The notes beneath the pieces were generated by a model. It had not been told where the DNA came from. It saw only the letters and a program-made list of their open reading frames with translations, and did not search any database. Source: Hyphomicrobiales bacterium (GTDB lineage: Bacteria; Pseudomonadota; Alphaproteobacteria; Rhizobiales; Xanthobacteraceae). Taken from it: 50,963 nt of DNA. The number at the start of each line of letters is the position of its first letter. The first letter of the stretch is position 1. The position numbers and the translations under genes are program-made. The DNA lies in NCBI GenBank assembly GCA_009377755.1, contig WHTM01000036.1:1-50963 (forward strand), read 5' to 3'. This document shows, one piece after another, positions 30,035-38,559 of the stretch.

Positions 30035-31295
30035 CGTCGTCGTCTTCCTCGTCGCCTGCGTCATCCGCCGCCGTCTGGCCTGATTGTCCGGAAGGGCCTT
30101 GCCGCCAGTATTCATCGCCGCCATCTTCCGGCGAGATTGGGTTCATGCCCTCGTGCTCGCGCCAGTCGTTGGCATTGATGACGCCGTTCTGGCGCTGAAT
30201 CTGCAAGCCCTCCTGACGGCTCTTGAAGTCGCCGCGCAGCGCACCGTCGAGATTGAATCGAATGATCACGCCGCTATTGCGGTCTTCGACGGTCAGAAGC
30301 TGCGCCTCCATCGCCGACTCGAACATCTTCACATAGGGCAGCACGACGTTCTGGACGAACGCGATCGACTGCTGCTCGACGTTATTGAAGGTGCCCTTGC
30401 TGAGATCGCCGACGAGGTGCGGCGGCACACCGAAGCCGCCGGCGATCACCGTGCGCTGATATTGCCGCGTCTCAAGGAATTGCGCCTTCTCGTTCTCGAC
30501 CGTGATCGGCGTGCCGAGCTTGATGCCTTTGGGCATCAGCATCGCGCGAAAGCGGCCGCGCTTGCCATAAGCCTGGCCAAAATCCTCGATGAACTGGCGC
30601 CGCTCTTCGTCAGTCCGGAAACCCTGCGAGCCCTCCATGAACTCGAAGATCATGCCCGGCGTGGCGCCGTTGCCGAACACCGCCGCACCCATTTTTTCTG
30701 CCGCGATCTCGAGCGCGATCGCCTCGCGCATGTCGATGACCGGTGAATTGCCGATCAGGCCGTCCCGCGCCGGCCCGCGCGCATGGTGCACCTCGTCCGG
30801 TCGCAATTCACGGCGCCCGCCGCTGCGCTGGATCACGAGATAGCGGACGGTCAGATCATCGTCCTGCTCGACCGTCACTGCAGATGGCAGCAGCGGCTCG
30901 AGTCGCCGGATCGGGCCGGTTGTACCGCGCGCCTTGAAGGCGTAGTGGTTGCCGTAGCGGATCAGCCACGATGTGGCATCAAGCCAGTAGCTCGTGCGCG
31001 TCTGCCAATCGTTAGGGCGATTCAACAGCCGCTGTACCGGATGATTCGGCAGCGGTTCCTTGCTGGCTCGGTCATTGCTCTCGACCTTCTGCAGCACATG
31101 CAACGGCAAGGTCGCGATGCGACGGCTTACCGCCATCACGATCGCCTGGACCGTCGGCGACTCCATGCAGTTTTCTGGTGTGATGGATACGCCGGACACG
31201 GTCTCATGGACCGCTTCGAGCCGCCGGATCAGCGTGTCGAGACTGATGGCCTCGGACTTGCTCGCCAGCGTGATGTCGAGGCCGAACAGCTTCAC
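30018..31295 (-). CDS. Portal protein, HK97 family
   Basis: A 425-aa portal: SVSITPENCM-type start (here SGVSITPENCMESPTVQAIV), RIATLPLHV, then the stem/wing region with GTPITVENEKAQFLETRQY and GVPPHLVGDLSKGTFNNVE, the classic phage_portal (HK97 gp3) signature. Its Asp-rich C-terminus (EEDDDDDADA) is unusual in its charge. The GTG start overlaps the terminase stop (GTGA). Confidence 0.9.
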   Translation of the reverse strand: MKLFGLDITLASKSEAISLDTLIRRLEAVHETVSGVSITPENCMESPTVQAIVMAVSRRIATLPLHVLQKVESNDRASKEPLPNHPVQRLLNRPNDWQTRTSYWLDATSWLIRYGNHYAFKARGTTGPIRRLEPLLPSAVTVEQDDDLTVRYLVIQRSGGRRELRPDEVHHARGPARDGLIGNSPVIDMREAIALEIAAEKMGAAVFGNGATPGMIFEFMEGSQGFRTDEERRQFIEDFGQAYGKRGRFRAMLMPKGIKLGTPITVENEKAQFLETRQYQRTVIAGGFGVPPHLVGDLSKGTFNNVEQQSIAFVQNVVLPYVKMFESAMEAQLLTVEDRNSGVIIRFNLDGALRGDFKSRQEGLQIQRQNGVINANDWREHEGMNPISPEDGGDEYWRQGPSGQSGQTAADDAGDEEDDDDDADA

Positions 31296-32980
31296 AGTAC
31301 GGCAACCCTGTCTTCGACGTAACCAAGATTGGCGCTCGCGGGATTCCAGGTCATCAGGATCACCGCGCAGAGTGTGGCGATAAACGGATCAATCTTGGCG
31401 CGGCCAGAAATCTGCTTCGTGATCATGTTGCCGTTGCCCTTGACCTCGACCTTGGCGTTGCCGACGCACCAGCTCATCAGCGCAAGGCCGGAATGACTGA
31501 CGGTTCGGTTGGTCAGCTTGAACTCCAGCCCCCACAAGGCCGGCGAGAGCGCCGGGCCTTGCAACAGGCGCCGCAGCATGTCGCCTTCGATCTCGACCGC
31601 GGCGAGCTCCTCGACGATGGTCCCGACGTTGTTCGGATCGAAGCCGACCGCGTTCTTTTCCGGCAGAAGACCAGCATCCCTGACCTTCGCGGCGATCGCT
31701 GCGAACGCGACGGCCATGTCCTGCGGATCGTCGCAGAAGGTCAGTGAGCCCTCGGCCTCGAAGTCCTTCAGCGTCGAGGCGATCTCCTTACGGCGCTCGA
31801 CCACGAGCGGATGCGCGTAAGCGTGATTCCAGATCAGCCAGCGACGGGTGCCCTTCTCGCGCCCGATCACGGCGGCACCGAACAGATCATCCAGGCCGCC
31901 GCCGTCGCCGCCGACTGTCGCCACCTCCGAGCGATCGATCAGCTCATCGAGCGTGAGCGTCGCGTCGGCCGCATCGTCCCAGAACAGCGCTCCGGGCCAG
32001 CCGTCGTCGTTGATGCCGACCCCGATCTCAATGTTGAGATGCTGCGAGGCCCAGACCTTGATCGCATGCTCGCCTTTTTCCTTCTCGTTGTTCCAGTCCG
32101 CAATCAGGCTGTCGAGCTGCACCGACCGGCCGAGGTTCGGCATGACCATCGGCCAGTTCGCCGGCTCCTGCCATTGCTCCCGATCCGCCGCGATATCGTC
32201 CGGGAACTCGTACAGGATCGGCAGCATCGGCCTTACTGTCTTGCCCTTGAAGTACCCGTCGCGAATCCTGCGCGCGGCTTTCAGTTCGTCCTTGAAGTCA
32301 CCAGCCGGAGGCTCGTCGCTCTCCGTCGTCGTAATGAGCAACAGCCCCTCAGGGGTTTTCTCGAGACCGCCGCGAATCTGGCGCAGAACCTTGGTCGTGT
32401 GCGGGTTGCGGCCCAGCAGATGCAGCTCGTCGACCAGCGCGAGGATGAGAATCGCGCCTGTAAGAATGTTCACGTCGAAGGTCCTAACCTTCAACTCGGT
32501 ATGGGTAACCAAATCCTCGATCGTTTTGATGTGGTCCCGTGTCCTGAAACGCGCCTTCAGGGCTTTCGAGGCCTCGATCATGCCGACCGCCTTGTCATAG
32601 GCATTGTCGGAAATCGCTTGGGTCGGGCCCACGAACAGCGCCTCAGCACGTGGGCGATGGTTCATCAACAGCGCTGCCAGGCATAGCCCGGCACAATAGG
32701 TCGTCTTCGACTGCCCCTTCGGCAGCATTGCGAAGATGTCACGGACGTGGCGCACCTGCGCCACGGAATCCCACGATCCGAACGCGACGCGCACGATGTC
32801 GCGGAACCATTGCCCCGCCGCATCGCGCATCTTCGGCAGGCCCGGAACGTCGGGAAGCTGCAGCTCGTCGAAGAATTGCAGCCCGATCGTCGCCTCGGAT
32901 TCGATCAGCGGCAGATCGGGGATTAGGGATCGACCCTCGCGGATGCGATCCTGCCAGTCGACGCAACTCAGGTCCCACAT
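31292..32980 (-). CDS. Terminase large subunit
   Basis: A 562-aa packaging motor. The Walker A-like AMLPKGQSKT (about residues 84-93) and Walker B ILILALVDELHLLG (about 177-190) form the ATPase; the nuclease half has acidic residues in TVGGDGGGLDD (about 337) and a C-terminal GRAKIDPFIATLCAVI segment as in Terminase_1 proteins. It pumps and cuts DNA into proheads with the small subunit directly upstream (2 bp apart). Confidence 0.92.
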   Translation of the reverse strand: MWDLSCVDWQDRIREGRSLIPDLPLIESEATIGLQFFDELQLPDVPGLPKMRDAAGQWFRDIVRVAFGSWDSVAQVRHVRDIFAMLPKGQSKTTYCAGLCLAALLMNHRPRAEALFVGPTQAISDNAYDKAVGMIEASKALKARFRTRDHIKTIEDLVTHTELKVRTFDVNILTGAILILALVDELHLLGRNPHTTKVLRQIRGGLEKTPEGLLLITTTESDEPPAGDFKDELKAARRIRDGYFKGKTVRPMLPILYEFPDDIAADREQWQEPANWPMVMPNLGRSVQLDSLIADWNNEKEKGEHAIKVWASQHLNIEIGVGINDDGWPGALFWDDAADATLTLDELIDRSEVATVGGDGGGLDDLFGAAVIGREKGTRRWLIWNHAYAHPLVVERRKEIASTLKDFEAEGSLTFCDDPQDMAVAFAAIAAKVRDAGLLPEKNAVGFDPNNVGTIVEELAAVEIEGDMLRRLLQGPALSPALWGLEFKLTNRTVSHSGLALMSWCVGNAKVEVKGNGNMITKQISGRAKIDPFIATLCAVILMTWNPASANLGYVEDRVAVL

Positions 32981-32982
32981 GG

Positions 32983-33462
32983 TCAGTGCGTCGAGGCCGC
33001 AGCCTCTTGTCGGCGCACCATCAGGTCGCCGAGCGTCGTGCCGGTGTCTGGCTGATGGGCGGCCGCGAGCGCCGCCTCCTTCTTGCCGAGCTTCGGTTCC
33101 TTTGGTTTGTCCGGCGCCGTCGGCTGGCCGTACACCATAAAGTCGTTGCGCTCGAGCAGCCGAGCTAGTTCCTTCAACGCCGCAACGTTACCTGCGTTGG
33201 CTTGCTCCATTGCGATCTCGAACTGCCGGGCGATCAGCCGGTCGCGCATCGCATCGCGCTGTTTGAGCTCGGCTCTAAAATGGCGCTTCACGGTTGCCGG
33301 GGACACGCCAATGCTATTGGCAAGCCGCTCGATCGACCAACCCAGCGCCAGCACCAGCTTGATTTTGTTGCGGTCTCTCTCCGTCGGCTCATAGGGCGGA
33401 CGACCTCGTTGCCCAAACCCGGGCCGAACAGGGTGACCGAACAGGTCGAAAATCTGATCCAT
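32983..33462 (-). CDS. Terminase small subunit
   Basis: A 159-aa DNA-binding protein with a helix-turn-helix start (GRPPYEPTERDRNKIKLVLA, then GWSIERLANSIGVSPATVKR) and a C-terminal oligomerisation and terminase-interaction helix region. It recognises the packaging site. The longer in-frame start at 33525 adds a Pro-rich unrelated segment, so I prefer ATG 33462. The intergenic stretch 33463-33543, with a run of C residues, is a candidate for the pac/cos neighbourhood but shows no sure site. Confidence 0.8.
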   Translation of the reverse strand: MDQIFDLFGHPVRPGFGQRGRPPYEPTERDRNKIKLVLALGWSIERLANSIGVSPATVKRHFRAELKQRDAMRDRLIARQFEIAMEQANAGNVAALKELARLLERNDFMVYGQPTAPDKPKEPKLGKKEAALAAAHQPDTGTTLGDLMVRRQEAAASTH

Positions 33463-33543
33463 CACAAAAAAACCTGCGAATGAGGGGGGCACCGGTCCTG
33501 GCGTTGACGGGTTAAGGACTTTCACCCACCCCCCCCGCGTCGC

Positions 33544-33888
33544 TCAGTCCCAAACACCACGCTGATGCAGCGAGGCTTGCTCTTCGGCTTGCTTCACTGA
33601 GTCGTGGCAGGTCTTGCAGAGCGTCTGAAGGTTGGCGGTATCCCAGAACAACCGCTCGTTACCACGGTGCGGCTTGATGTGGTCACAGACCAATCTAGCC
33701 GTGTTGCCTTCGATCCTGCCGCAGCCCGGCAGGCGGCACTGGAACAGGTCACGGGCGAACACCTGAAGGCGCAGCCCGCGCCAGCGTGCCGTCTTGTACC
33801 ACTTGCGCCAGGGCGCGCCGGTGTCTCGCTGTCGCTCGCGTTGCTGCTCGCCGTCTGGCTGCATCCTGCCCAGCCTCGCGTGAGTCAT
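33544..33888 (-). CDS. HNH endonuclease
   Basis: A 114-aa protein with the HNH core: FARDLFQCRLPGCGRIEGN (CxxxxC zinc knuckle), VCDHIKPHRGNERLFWD (the H-D-H metal-binding element), and LQTLCKTCHDSVK (second Cys pair with His). HNH nucleases beside terS/terL in phages assist cos cleavage and packaging. The start is chosen at ATG 33888; the region further upstream has no family similarity. Confidence 0.88.
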   Translation of the reverse strand: MTHARLGRMQPDGEQQRERQRDTGAPWRKWYKTARWRGLRLQVFARDLFQCRLPGCGRIEGNTARLVCDHIKPHRGNERLFWDTANLQTLCKTCHDSVKQAEEQASLHQRGVWD

Positions 33889-34101
33889 AGGCAAGCCAGA
33901 CAGGACCGCCAGCCTTCCAGGGGAAGCGGTCTCTGCCCGGTCTCTACTCCCCCGGTTCGGAGACGGGGGGGCGTCAAGCAAGGAGTCGTCAGCCACTCGG
34001 TGCTGCCCGCCCCATGGTGGCATTCCCTGGCAGCCCATCGCGCCTGACCCTGCGCGTGCGCGGCACTCCGCGTGGCCCTTGGGTGGCTGCGGGGTGGCTG
34101 G

Positions 34102-34770
34102 CTAGCGCTTGTCGACCTGCCACACTTCCAACTGCACCGGCGTGGCACGTCCAAAGATGGAGACAGCAACCTTGATTCTACTGTTGGGGTCAAGCTCCCC
34201 TATGGGAACATCGAGCCCGATTTCCACAGTTCCAGGGAATGATGCGAACGGCCCATTGGTAACTACGACCTGGTCGCCGACGCCGAAGACGACGCGGGCC
34301 GTGGTGTCGCCCGGCACGATGCCCTTGTGTTCTCGACCCTTTATGCGCTCGATCAGGCTGTCCGGCACCCACACCGGCCGATCGCCTTCACAGACCATGC
34401 CGCCGACGCCGACAAATCTGAAGGCGTCATGCCAATCGTGGCGGCCCATGTCGAATTGGGTGAAGATGTAGCGCGGAAACATCGGCACGGGCATAGGCTT
34501 CTTGATCACCACACCGGAGCGACGCTGATTTGCCGAGAGCAGCTTCTTCGGCACCGCATGCATTTCCAGCACGATCGGGTAGTAAGTCACGATGTTGAGC
34601 TTCTTGAGCCAATCGAGCACGTACTGATCAGACTTTCCGACCGAGCGAACGATGTACCAGCGACGGCGGCTAGGATCGTCGCCATTGTTGCGCTGCTTGG
34701 CCGATCGTTCGGTTGCGAGCGCTGCGAGCTCCGCGCACCGAGCCAGGTCTCGTTCATTTGTGGTCAACAT
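34102..34770 (-). CDS. NusG/RfaH-like transcription antiterminator
   Basis: A 222-aa protein with RRWYIVRSVGKSDQYVLDWL (NGN-domain start), PRYIFTQFDM (the NusG MFPRYIF signature) and a C-terminal KOW domain with FGVGDQVVVTNGPFASFPGT. Host NusG binds RNA polymerase and Rho/NusE. A phage copy placed just upstream of the HNH, terminase and structural genes could load onto polymerase to allow read-through of the roughly 30-kb late transcript. An AAGGGAG box supports ATG 34770; an ATG at 34785 overlaps the upstream stop. Confidence 0.8.
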   Translation of the reverse strand: MLTTNERDLARCAELAALATERSAKQRNNGDDPSRRRWYIVRSVGKSDQYVLDWLKKLNIVTYYPIVLEMHAVPKKLLSANQRRSGVVIKKPMPVPMFPRYIFTQFDMGRHDWHDAFRFVGVGGMVCEGDRPVWVPDSLIERIKGREHKGIVPGDTTARVVFGVGDQVVVTNGPFASFPGTVEIGLDVPIGELDPNSRIKVAVSIFGRATPVQLEVWQVDKR

Positions 34771-34781
34771 CGTCACTCCCT

Positions 34782-36134
34782 TCATCCCCGCCGCAATTCC
34801 GCAAGCTCGTCCTCGCTGACAGGTTGAGCGGGAGGGCCGGTGGTCTCGAGGATCGTCCCGTCCTTGCGCGGCGGCCATGGGCACGGGACGATCAGCATGT
34901 CGCGCTTGACCGGGAACGTGAGCTGCTGCCCATTCCATTCCTGAATGCTGACTTTTGGCGTGCCATCGGCCTCGCAAAGCGGCACGCTTTCGAGCTCGAT
35001 CCAATAGCCGGTCCAACGCTGAATCCGCTCGCGCCAAGCGGCGATGCGCTGCTTGTCGCCGATGTCGCCGGGGTCGAGATGCAGCCAGTTGGTGCGGTCG
35101 ATGTGCCCGTGAGCGTCGGCGAATTGCGCCAGCGCCATGATCTCCGGCGCCTGCGCTTTCGCGCGCGGCACGCTCACCGAATCGGCGGTGATGACCAGCC
35201 GGCGCACGATCATCGAGTAGACGGCATAGGCCCGGAATTCCTCGGAGCCGCGCACGAATGTCATCATCGCGACCGGCTCCGGCGGTGCGTGCTTCACCCA
35301 ACTGTCCCAGGCGGCGATCTCGCGAATGAAGGTTTGCGCGGATGGCTTGGCGCCGGGCTTGCGGTCCTTGGTCCGATGCAGGACCAGCCCCACGGCCGCC
35401 CGCGTCACCCGCCTGCGCTCGTCGGCGCTCAGCGCAGCAAAAACCGTCTTGGCGATCGATGGCCGCATCATCGGCACGTCGTCGCCTTCGAAGGCGGTCG
35501 CGAACTCGGCCCAGCCCTCGATCTCGCCCGACTCGCTTGCTTCCTTCGCTTCGCTTGCTTCCCCTTCGTGATTGTCACCGCACGTCCCCCCCGGAAGGGG
35601 GGGTAGGGGGGGAATCTTCAGGTTCAGGTTAGAAGAGTCTGACCCCTCGCTGCAGCTAGAGGGCTGGCCGAGGGCTAACGCAGGGCCAGCCGTTTCGCCG
35701 GGCGGATTTAGCCCTTGCTGGGAGCGAGGGCTAATCTCGGCATCGGACGCCGCGCCGTCGGCGATCGAATCTCCCACGGCGCGGGCCTCGATCGTGTCCG
35801 GATCGACGTCCAAGAGCAGGCGGATTTCATCCGAGGTGCGCTTGCCGCGGCCCTCGCCGTTGCGCCGGCCGCTGCCGTCAAGCCACTGTGGAAAGCGGGC
35901 GACCACGCCGACCTGCTCCAGCCAGGCCAGCCGCTTGCGCACCGTGTCCGGCGACAGCTCGGTATCTTCCGCCAGCGCCTCGATGCCGACGAAGCACGCG
36001 CCGTCCCCGTCGACATAGAGCGTCAGCATCGACAGCACGAGCTTGGCGAGCGAATTGTGCAGCCGAAGATTACGCGCCCACGAATGCGCTTCGTCGGCGG
36101 CGATGCGGCGCTTGCGGCGTGGTGCGACGGTCAT
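34782..36134 (-). CDS. Phage replication initiator-like (helix-turn-helix) protein
   Basis: A 450-aa protein. Residues about 1-110 form a winged-helix domain (SWARNLRLHNSLAKLVLSML, then IEALAEDTELSPDTVRKRLA) as in phage O-type and RepA-type initiators. A disordered linker includes KIPPLPPLPGGTCG, and the C-terminal part has mixed helices ending at ELAELRRG. In the DNA the linker holds a CCCCCCC/GGGGGGG hairpin (about 35584-35605). It is flanked by the DNA methyltransferase (36131) and NusG-like genes. As in lambda, the origin could lie within such a gene. The function is inferred. Confidence 0.6.
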   Translation of the reverse strand: MTVAPRRKRRIAADEAHSWARNLRLHNSLAKLVLSMLTLYVDGDGACFVGIEALAEDTELSPDTVRKRLAWLEQVGVVARFPQWLDGSGRRNGEGRGKRTSDEIRLLLDVDPDTIEARAVGDSIADGAASDAEISPRSQQGLNPPGETAGPALALGQPSSCSEGSDSSNLNLKIPPLPPLPGGTCGDNHEGEASEAKEASESGEIEGWAEFATAFEGDDVPMMRPSIAKTVFAALSADERRRVTRAAVGLVLHRTKDRKPGAKPSAQTFIREIAAWDSWVKHAPPEPVAMMTFVRGSEEFRAYAVYSMIVRRLVITADSVSVPRAKAQAPEIMALAQFADAHGHIDRTNWLHLDPGDIGDKQRIAAWRERIQRWTGYWIELESVPLCEADGTPKVSIQEWNGQQLTFPVKRDMLIVPCPWPPRKDGTILETTGPPAQPVSEDELAELRRG

Positions 36135-36835
36135 AGCTCCATCGCCTCCTGCACCGCGGGCTTGGGCCGCTCGATGAACATGTCGGGTTGCTTCAGGGCT
36201 TCGGAGATGCGCCGACAGGCGATGTCGAAATACTTGGGCTCGATCTCAATCCCGATGAACTTCCTGCCGAGCTTGACAGCGGCAACGCCTGTGGTGCCAG
36301 AGCCCATGAAAGGGTCGAGGATGGTTTCGCCGTTGTCGCTGCACCAGTTGACGACGAAATGTTGATGTATGAGCGCGCGGGAGCATGGGTGACCGTTCGG
36401 CGGACGGTCACCGGGTTGCGCTTTCGGCGACACGCTCGGGATGACGCGCCGGCCTTCCTGGCTCTCAATCGGGGTGCCGTACACATAGACGGTTTCGTTG
36501 CCGCCGAGCACGCGGCCAAGATATCCAGGCATCGCGTATTGGCACCACATGACCTGGATGAATTCGAAGCGGCCGGGCATGCACGCGAGAAAACGGGGGT
36601 CACTGTCGTTGCGCATCTCGATCGCCAGTCGCTTCACCGACGCTAGGATCAACGCGCAGAATTCCGCGAACAGATCGAACGGCCGGTCGCTTCCGGCGAG
36701 AAGTCCTGCAGGCACGTTCGGCCATACCGGATCAGTCACCACGGCATCGACCTTGCCGAGCGTCGGCAATATCTCGCGGCAGTCGCCGCACATGAGCCGG
36801 ACGCCTTCAGCAAGAATTTCCTCGCGGTAGCTCAT
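36131..36835 (-). CDS. DNA methyltransferase (N4/N6, alpha/beta-type)
   Basis: A 234-aa amino-methyltransferase of the type with the catalytic motif first: motif IV VDAVVTDPVWPN (DPVW in place of the usual DPPY/W) near residue 32 and the SAM motif LDPFMGSGTTGVAAVKLGRK with FIGIEIEPKYFDIACRRI near the C-terminus. It methylates DNA, possibly to shield phage DNA from host restriction. ATG 36835 overlaps the upstream stop (ATGA). No restriction enzyme gene is next to it, so it is an orphan methylase. Confidence 0.85.
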   Translation of the reverse strand: MSYREEILAEGVRLMCGDCREILPTLGKVDAVVTDPVWPNVPAGLLAGSDRPFDLFAEFCALILASVKRLAIEMRNDSDPRFLACMPGRFEFIQVMWCQYAMPGYLGRVLGGNETVYVYGTPIESQEGRRVIPSVSPKAQPGDRPPNGHPCSRALIHQHFVVNWCSDNGETILDPFMGSGTTGVAAVKLGRKFIGIEIEPKYFDIACRRISEALKQPDMFIERPKPAVQEAMEL

Positions 36836-37092
36836 CCCGCCACCCGATCGAGACACGGCGGCGTCGCGGTGCCATGCCACACCTTGCCGTCAAAGGTGCG
36901 CCACTCGCGCCAGGGAAGCCCCTGCGGCGGATGCACGGTGATCTTGACCATCGTGCAGAGGACGCAGGTGCGCTCGGTGCGGGAGCAGCCGTCCGGCGAG
37001 TCGTGGCCGTGAATCCAGCGATGGCCTTCCCAGCGGTGCTTGCGCGCGGGGGCTTCAGCGATCGTTGCCGATTCGATTGATGGCATCGTCAT
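36832..37092 (-). CDS. Small Cys/His-rich phage protein
   Basis: An 86-aa protein with HRWEGHRWIHG and CSRTERTCVLC (two close Cys pairs, a likely zinc knuckle) and a conserved PPQGLPWREWRTFDG block. I know such proteins from alphaproteobacterial phage replication modules without a function. It overlaps the methyltransferase start by four bases and is part of the early operon. Confidence 0.65.
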   Translation of the reverse strand: MTMPSIESATIAEAPARKHRWEGHRWIHGHDSPDGCSRTERTCVLCTMVKITVHPPQGLPWREWRTFDGKVWHGTATPPCLDRVAG

Positions 37093-37161
37093 GACAGTCG
37101 CTTCTTGCTTTCAGATTTTCTCCCGGCCCTATACGCGACACGAGGCGGGAGTTTTTTGAAT

Positions 37162-37548
37162 TCAGGCGTTCGCGAGTTGCAGCAAAATCGCTGCGTGACA
37201 GCGATCGCGCTCATAGGGATCCGGGAGTTGGCAATAGCAGGCGAGATTCTTACCGCGCAGCGCGTGCAGTCGGCCGAGCACCCCCTTGCGCAGTTCCGCG
37301 GCCTGCGGCCCGACGTCTTCGTCGCTCGCCGCGCCAGTGATCCAGCACCGATGCAGCGAGAGCACCATATCGAGCGAAAAATACGGCTGAGCGCCGACGC
37401 GCCAAGGATTGCCGAAGATGCTAGGCCGGGCGACGCTGACGGCCGCTAGGCCGTTTGTCCGGAACGAGTGCAATTGAAGATCAAAGCCCTTGCGCCGCGA
37501 AAGCTGCAGCCGGACAGGTTTCACGGATGATGCTTCGCACATCGCCAT
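37162..37548 (-). CDS. DUF4326 domain protein
   Basis: A 128-aa protein matching DUF4326: VKPVRLQLSRRKGFDLQ, AAVSVARPSIFGNPW, LHALRGKNLACYCQL and a CHAAILLQLAN end. The family is common in phages and probably nucleic-acid related, but its biochemistry is not known to me. A GAAGGA box fits ATG 37548; the in-frame ATG at 37563 has none and overlaps the divergent gene's start. Confidence 0.8.
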   Translation of the reverse strand: MAMCEASSVKPVRLQLSRRKGFDLQLHSFRTNGLAAVSVARPSIFGNPWRVGAQPYFSLDMVLSLHRCWITGAASDEDVGPQAAELRKGVLGRLHALRGKNLACYCQLPDPYERDRCHAAILLQLANA

Positions 37549-37561
37549 GCTATCCTTCGCC

Positions 37562-37807
37562 ATGGCTTGGCAGTCCCGATTGTCCTACCCGCTCGCGCTC
37601 GCCGACGGCCGCGTGCTGCATACCCTGCATGACGCGCGCGACGTGCTGCTCTCCGATGCGGCCTTCTCCGGCGTGACGCACTGGCCGCCGCTGGAACATG
37701 CGATCGAGCTGTTGCTGGCGGCGGCCGAAACCGGCGCGGACGCCGATATCAAAGCCGCAACCGAGCAGGTGCACCGGGTGCTGGTGCAGAAGGGGTTGAT
37801 GGCGTGA
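37562..37807 (+). CDS. Hypothetical prophage protein
   Basis: An 81-aa protein, MAWQSRLSYPLALADGRVLH and on, helical with an Ala/Glu-rich centre. Similar small proteins occur in Bradyrhizobium-type prophages. It is divergent from the DUF4326 gene with starts only 14 bp apart, so each promoter must lie within or beyond the other gene. It lies upstream of the hicAB promoter region but is separated from it by about 35 bp. Confidence 0.6.
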   Translation: MAWQSRLSYPLALADGRVLHTLHDARDVLLSDAAFSGVTHWPPLEHAIELLLAAAETGADADIKAATEQVHRVLVQKGLMA

Positions 37808-37845
37808 GAGCGCCAGAGCTCCATCGCTTGCTGCCCTGCCACCCC

Positions 37846-37919
37846 TTGACATTTGTGTACTGAATACACAATATCCCTTGACACGATCCCTGTTATTGTG
37901 TATTGGATACACAATAACA
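37846..37919 (+). promoter_or_regulatory. hicAB promoters with two palindromic operators
   Basis: TTGACA (37846-37851) with CAATAT 17 bp later, and a second TTGACA (37878-37883), overlap two related palindromes: TTGTGTACTGAATACACAA (37853-37871) and TTGTGTATTGGATACACAA (37896-37914). The second extends to a perfect 13-bp arm palindrome at 37891-37919. They match expectations for HicB autoregulation. AGGGG at 37919-37923 is the hicA ribosome binding site. Confidence 0.8.
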
Positions 37920-37930
37920 GGGGATGAGTG

Positions 37931-38137
37931 ATGTCCAAGGTCAGCCGGTCCAAGTCGCCGAAAGAGGTTCGCAAAATGCTTCTGGCGGACGGCTGGATCG
38001 AACGCGGCGGCAAGGGCGATCACGTGAATTTCAAGAAGCCCGGCAACCCGAGCCTGATCACGTTGGACGTGGGCGTGCGCGAGCTGCCGATCGGCACGCT
38101 GCACTCGATCTATCGCAAGGCCGGATGGGCTTGGTGA
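37931..38137 (+). CDS. hicA: HicA-family mRNA interferase toxin
   Basis: A 68-aa dsRNA-binding-fold toxin: SPKEVRKMLLADGWIERGGK, then GDHVNFKKPGNPSLIT (catalytic His region) and GTLHSIYRKAGW. HicA cleaves mRNA and is neutralised by HicB encoded 15 bp downstream. The promoter carries two palindromic operators. Position on the strand opposite to the early operon suggests a prophage-maintenance or anti-phage module expressed in the lysogen. Confidence 0.9.
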   Translation: MSKVSRSKSPKEVRKMLLADGWIERGGKGDHVNFKKPGNPSLITLDVGVRELPIGTLHSIYRKAGWAW

Positions 38138-38152
38138 CGAAGGAGAACGACG

Positions 38153-38557
38153 ATGGTTGCAGTGGTCGCCCTGGTGCACGGCACGGCCGGCGCCTATGGC
38201 ATTTCCTATCCCGACTTTCAGGGCTGCGTGTCGGGCGGCGCAACGGTTGACGAAGCCTTGCGGCGCGGGCGCGAAACCCTCGCCTTTCACATCGAGAGCT
38301 TGGTGGAGGACGGAGAGGCGCTGCCGCGTGTGCGCGACTTCGCCGAGATCGCATCCGATCCGGAATTCGCCGAGGACTTGCGCGACGCGATCGTTGCCGC
38401 GGTCGACGTCGAGTTGCCGGGCAAAAGCGTGCGCGTGAACATCTCGATGGACGAGAACCTGCTGGCGCGCGCGGACCGCGCCGCGCAGGCCGCAGGCGAA
38501 TCCCGCTCCGGCTTTCTTGCGAACGCCGTGCGCAAGCGGCTGGCGGAGGTTGCCTGA
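38153..38557 (+). CDS. hicB: HicB-family antitoxin
   Basis: A 134-aa antitoxin: an N-terminal partial RNase-H fold with GAYGISYPDFQGCVSGGAT (HicB signature) and a C-terminal ribbon-helix-helix segment (VRVNISMDENLLARADRAAQ, then SRSGFLANAVRKRLAE) that should bind the operators upstream. It pairs with HicA. It ends two bases from the convergent MT-A70 gene. Confidence 0.9.
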   Translation: MVAVVALVHGTAGAYGISYPDFQGCVSGGATVDEALRRGRETLAFHIESLVEDGEALPRVRDFAEIASDPEFAEDLRDAIVAAVDVELPGKSVRVNISMDENLLARADRAAQAAGESRSGFLANAVRKRLAEVA

Positions 38558-38559
38558 CG

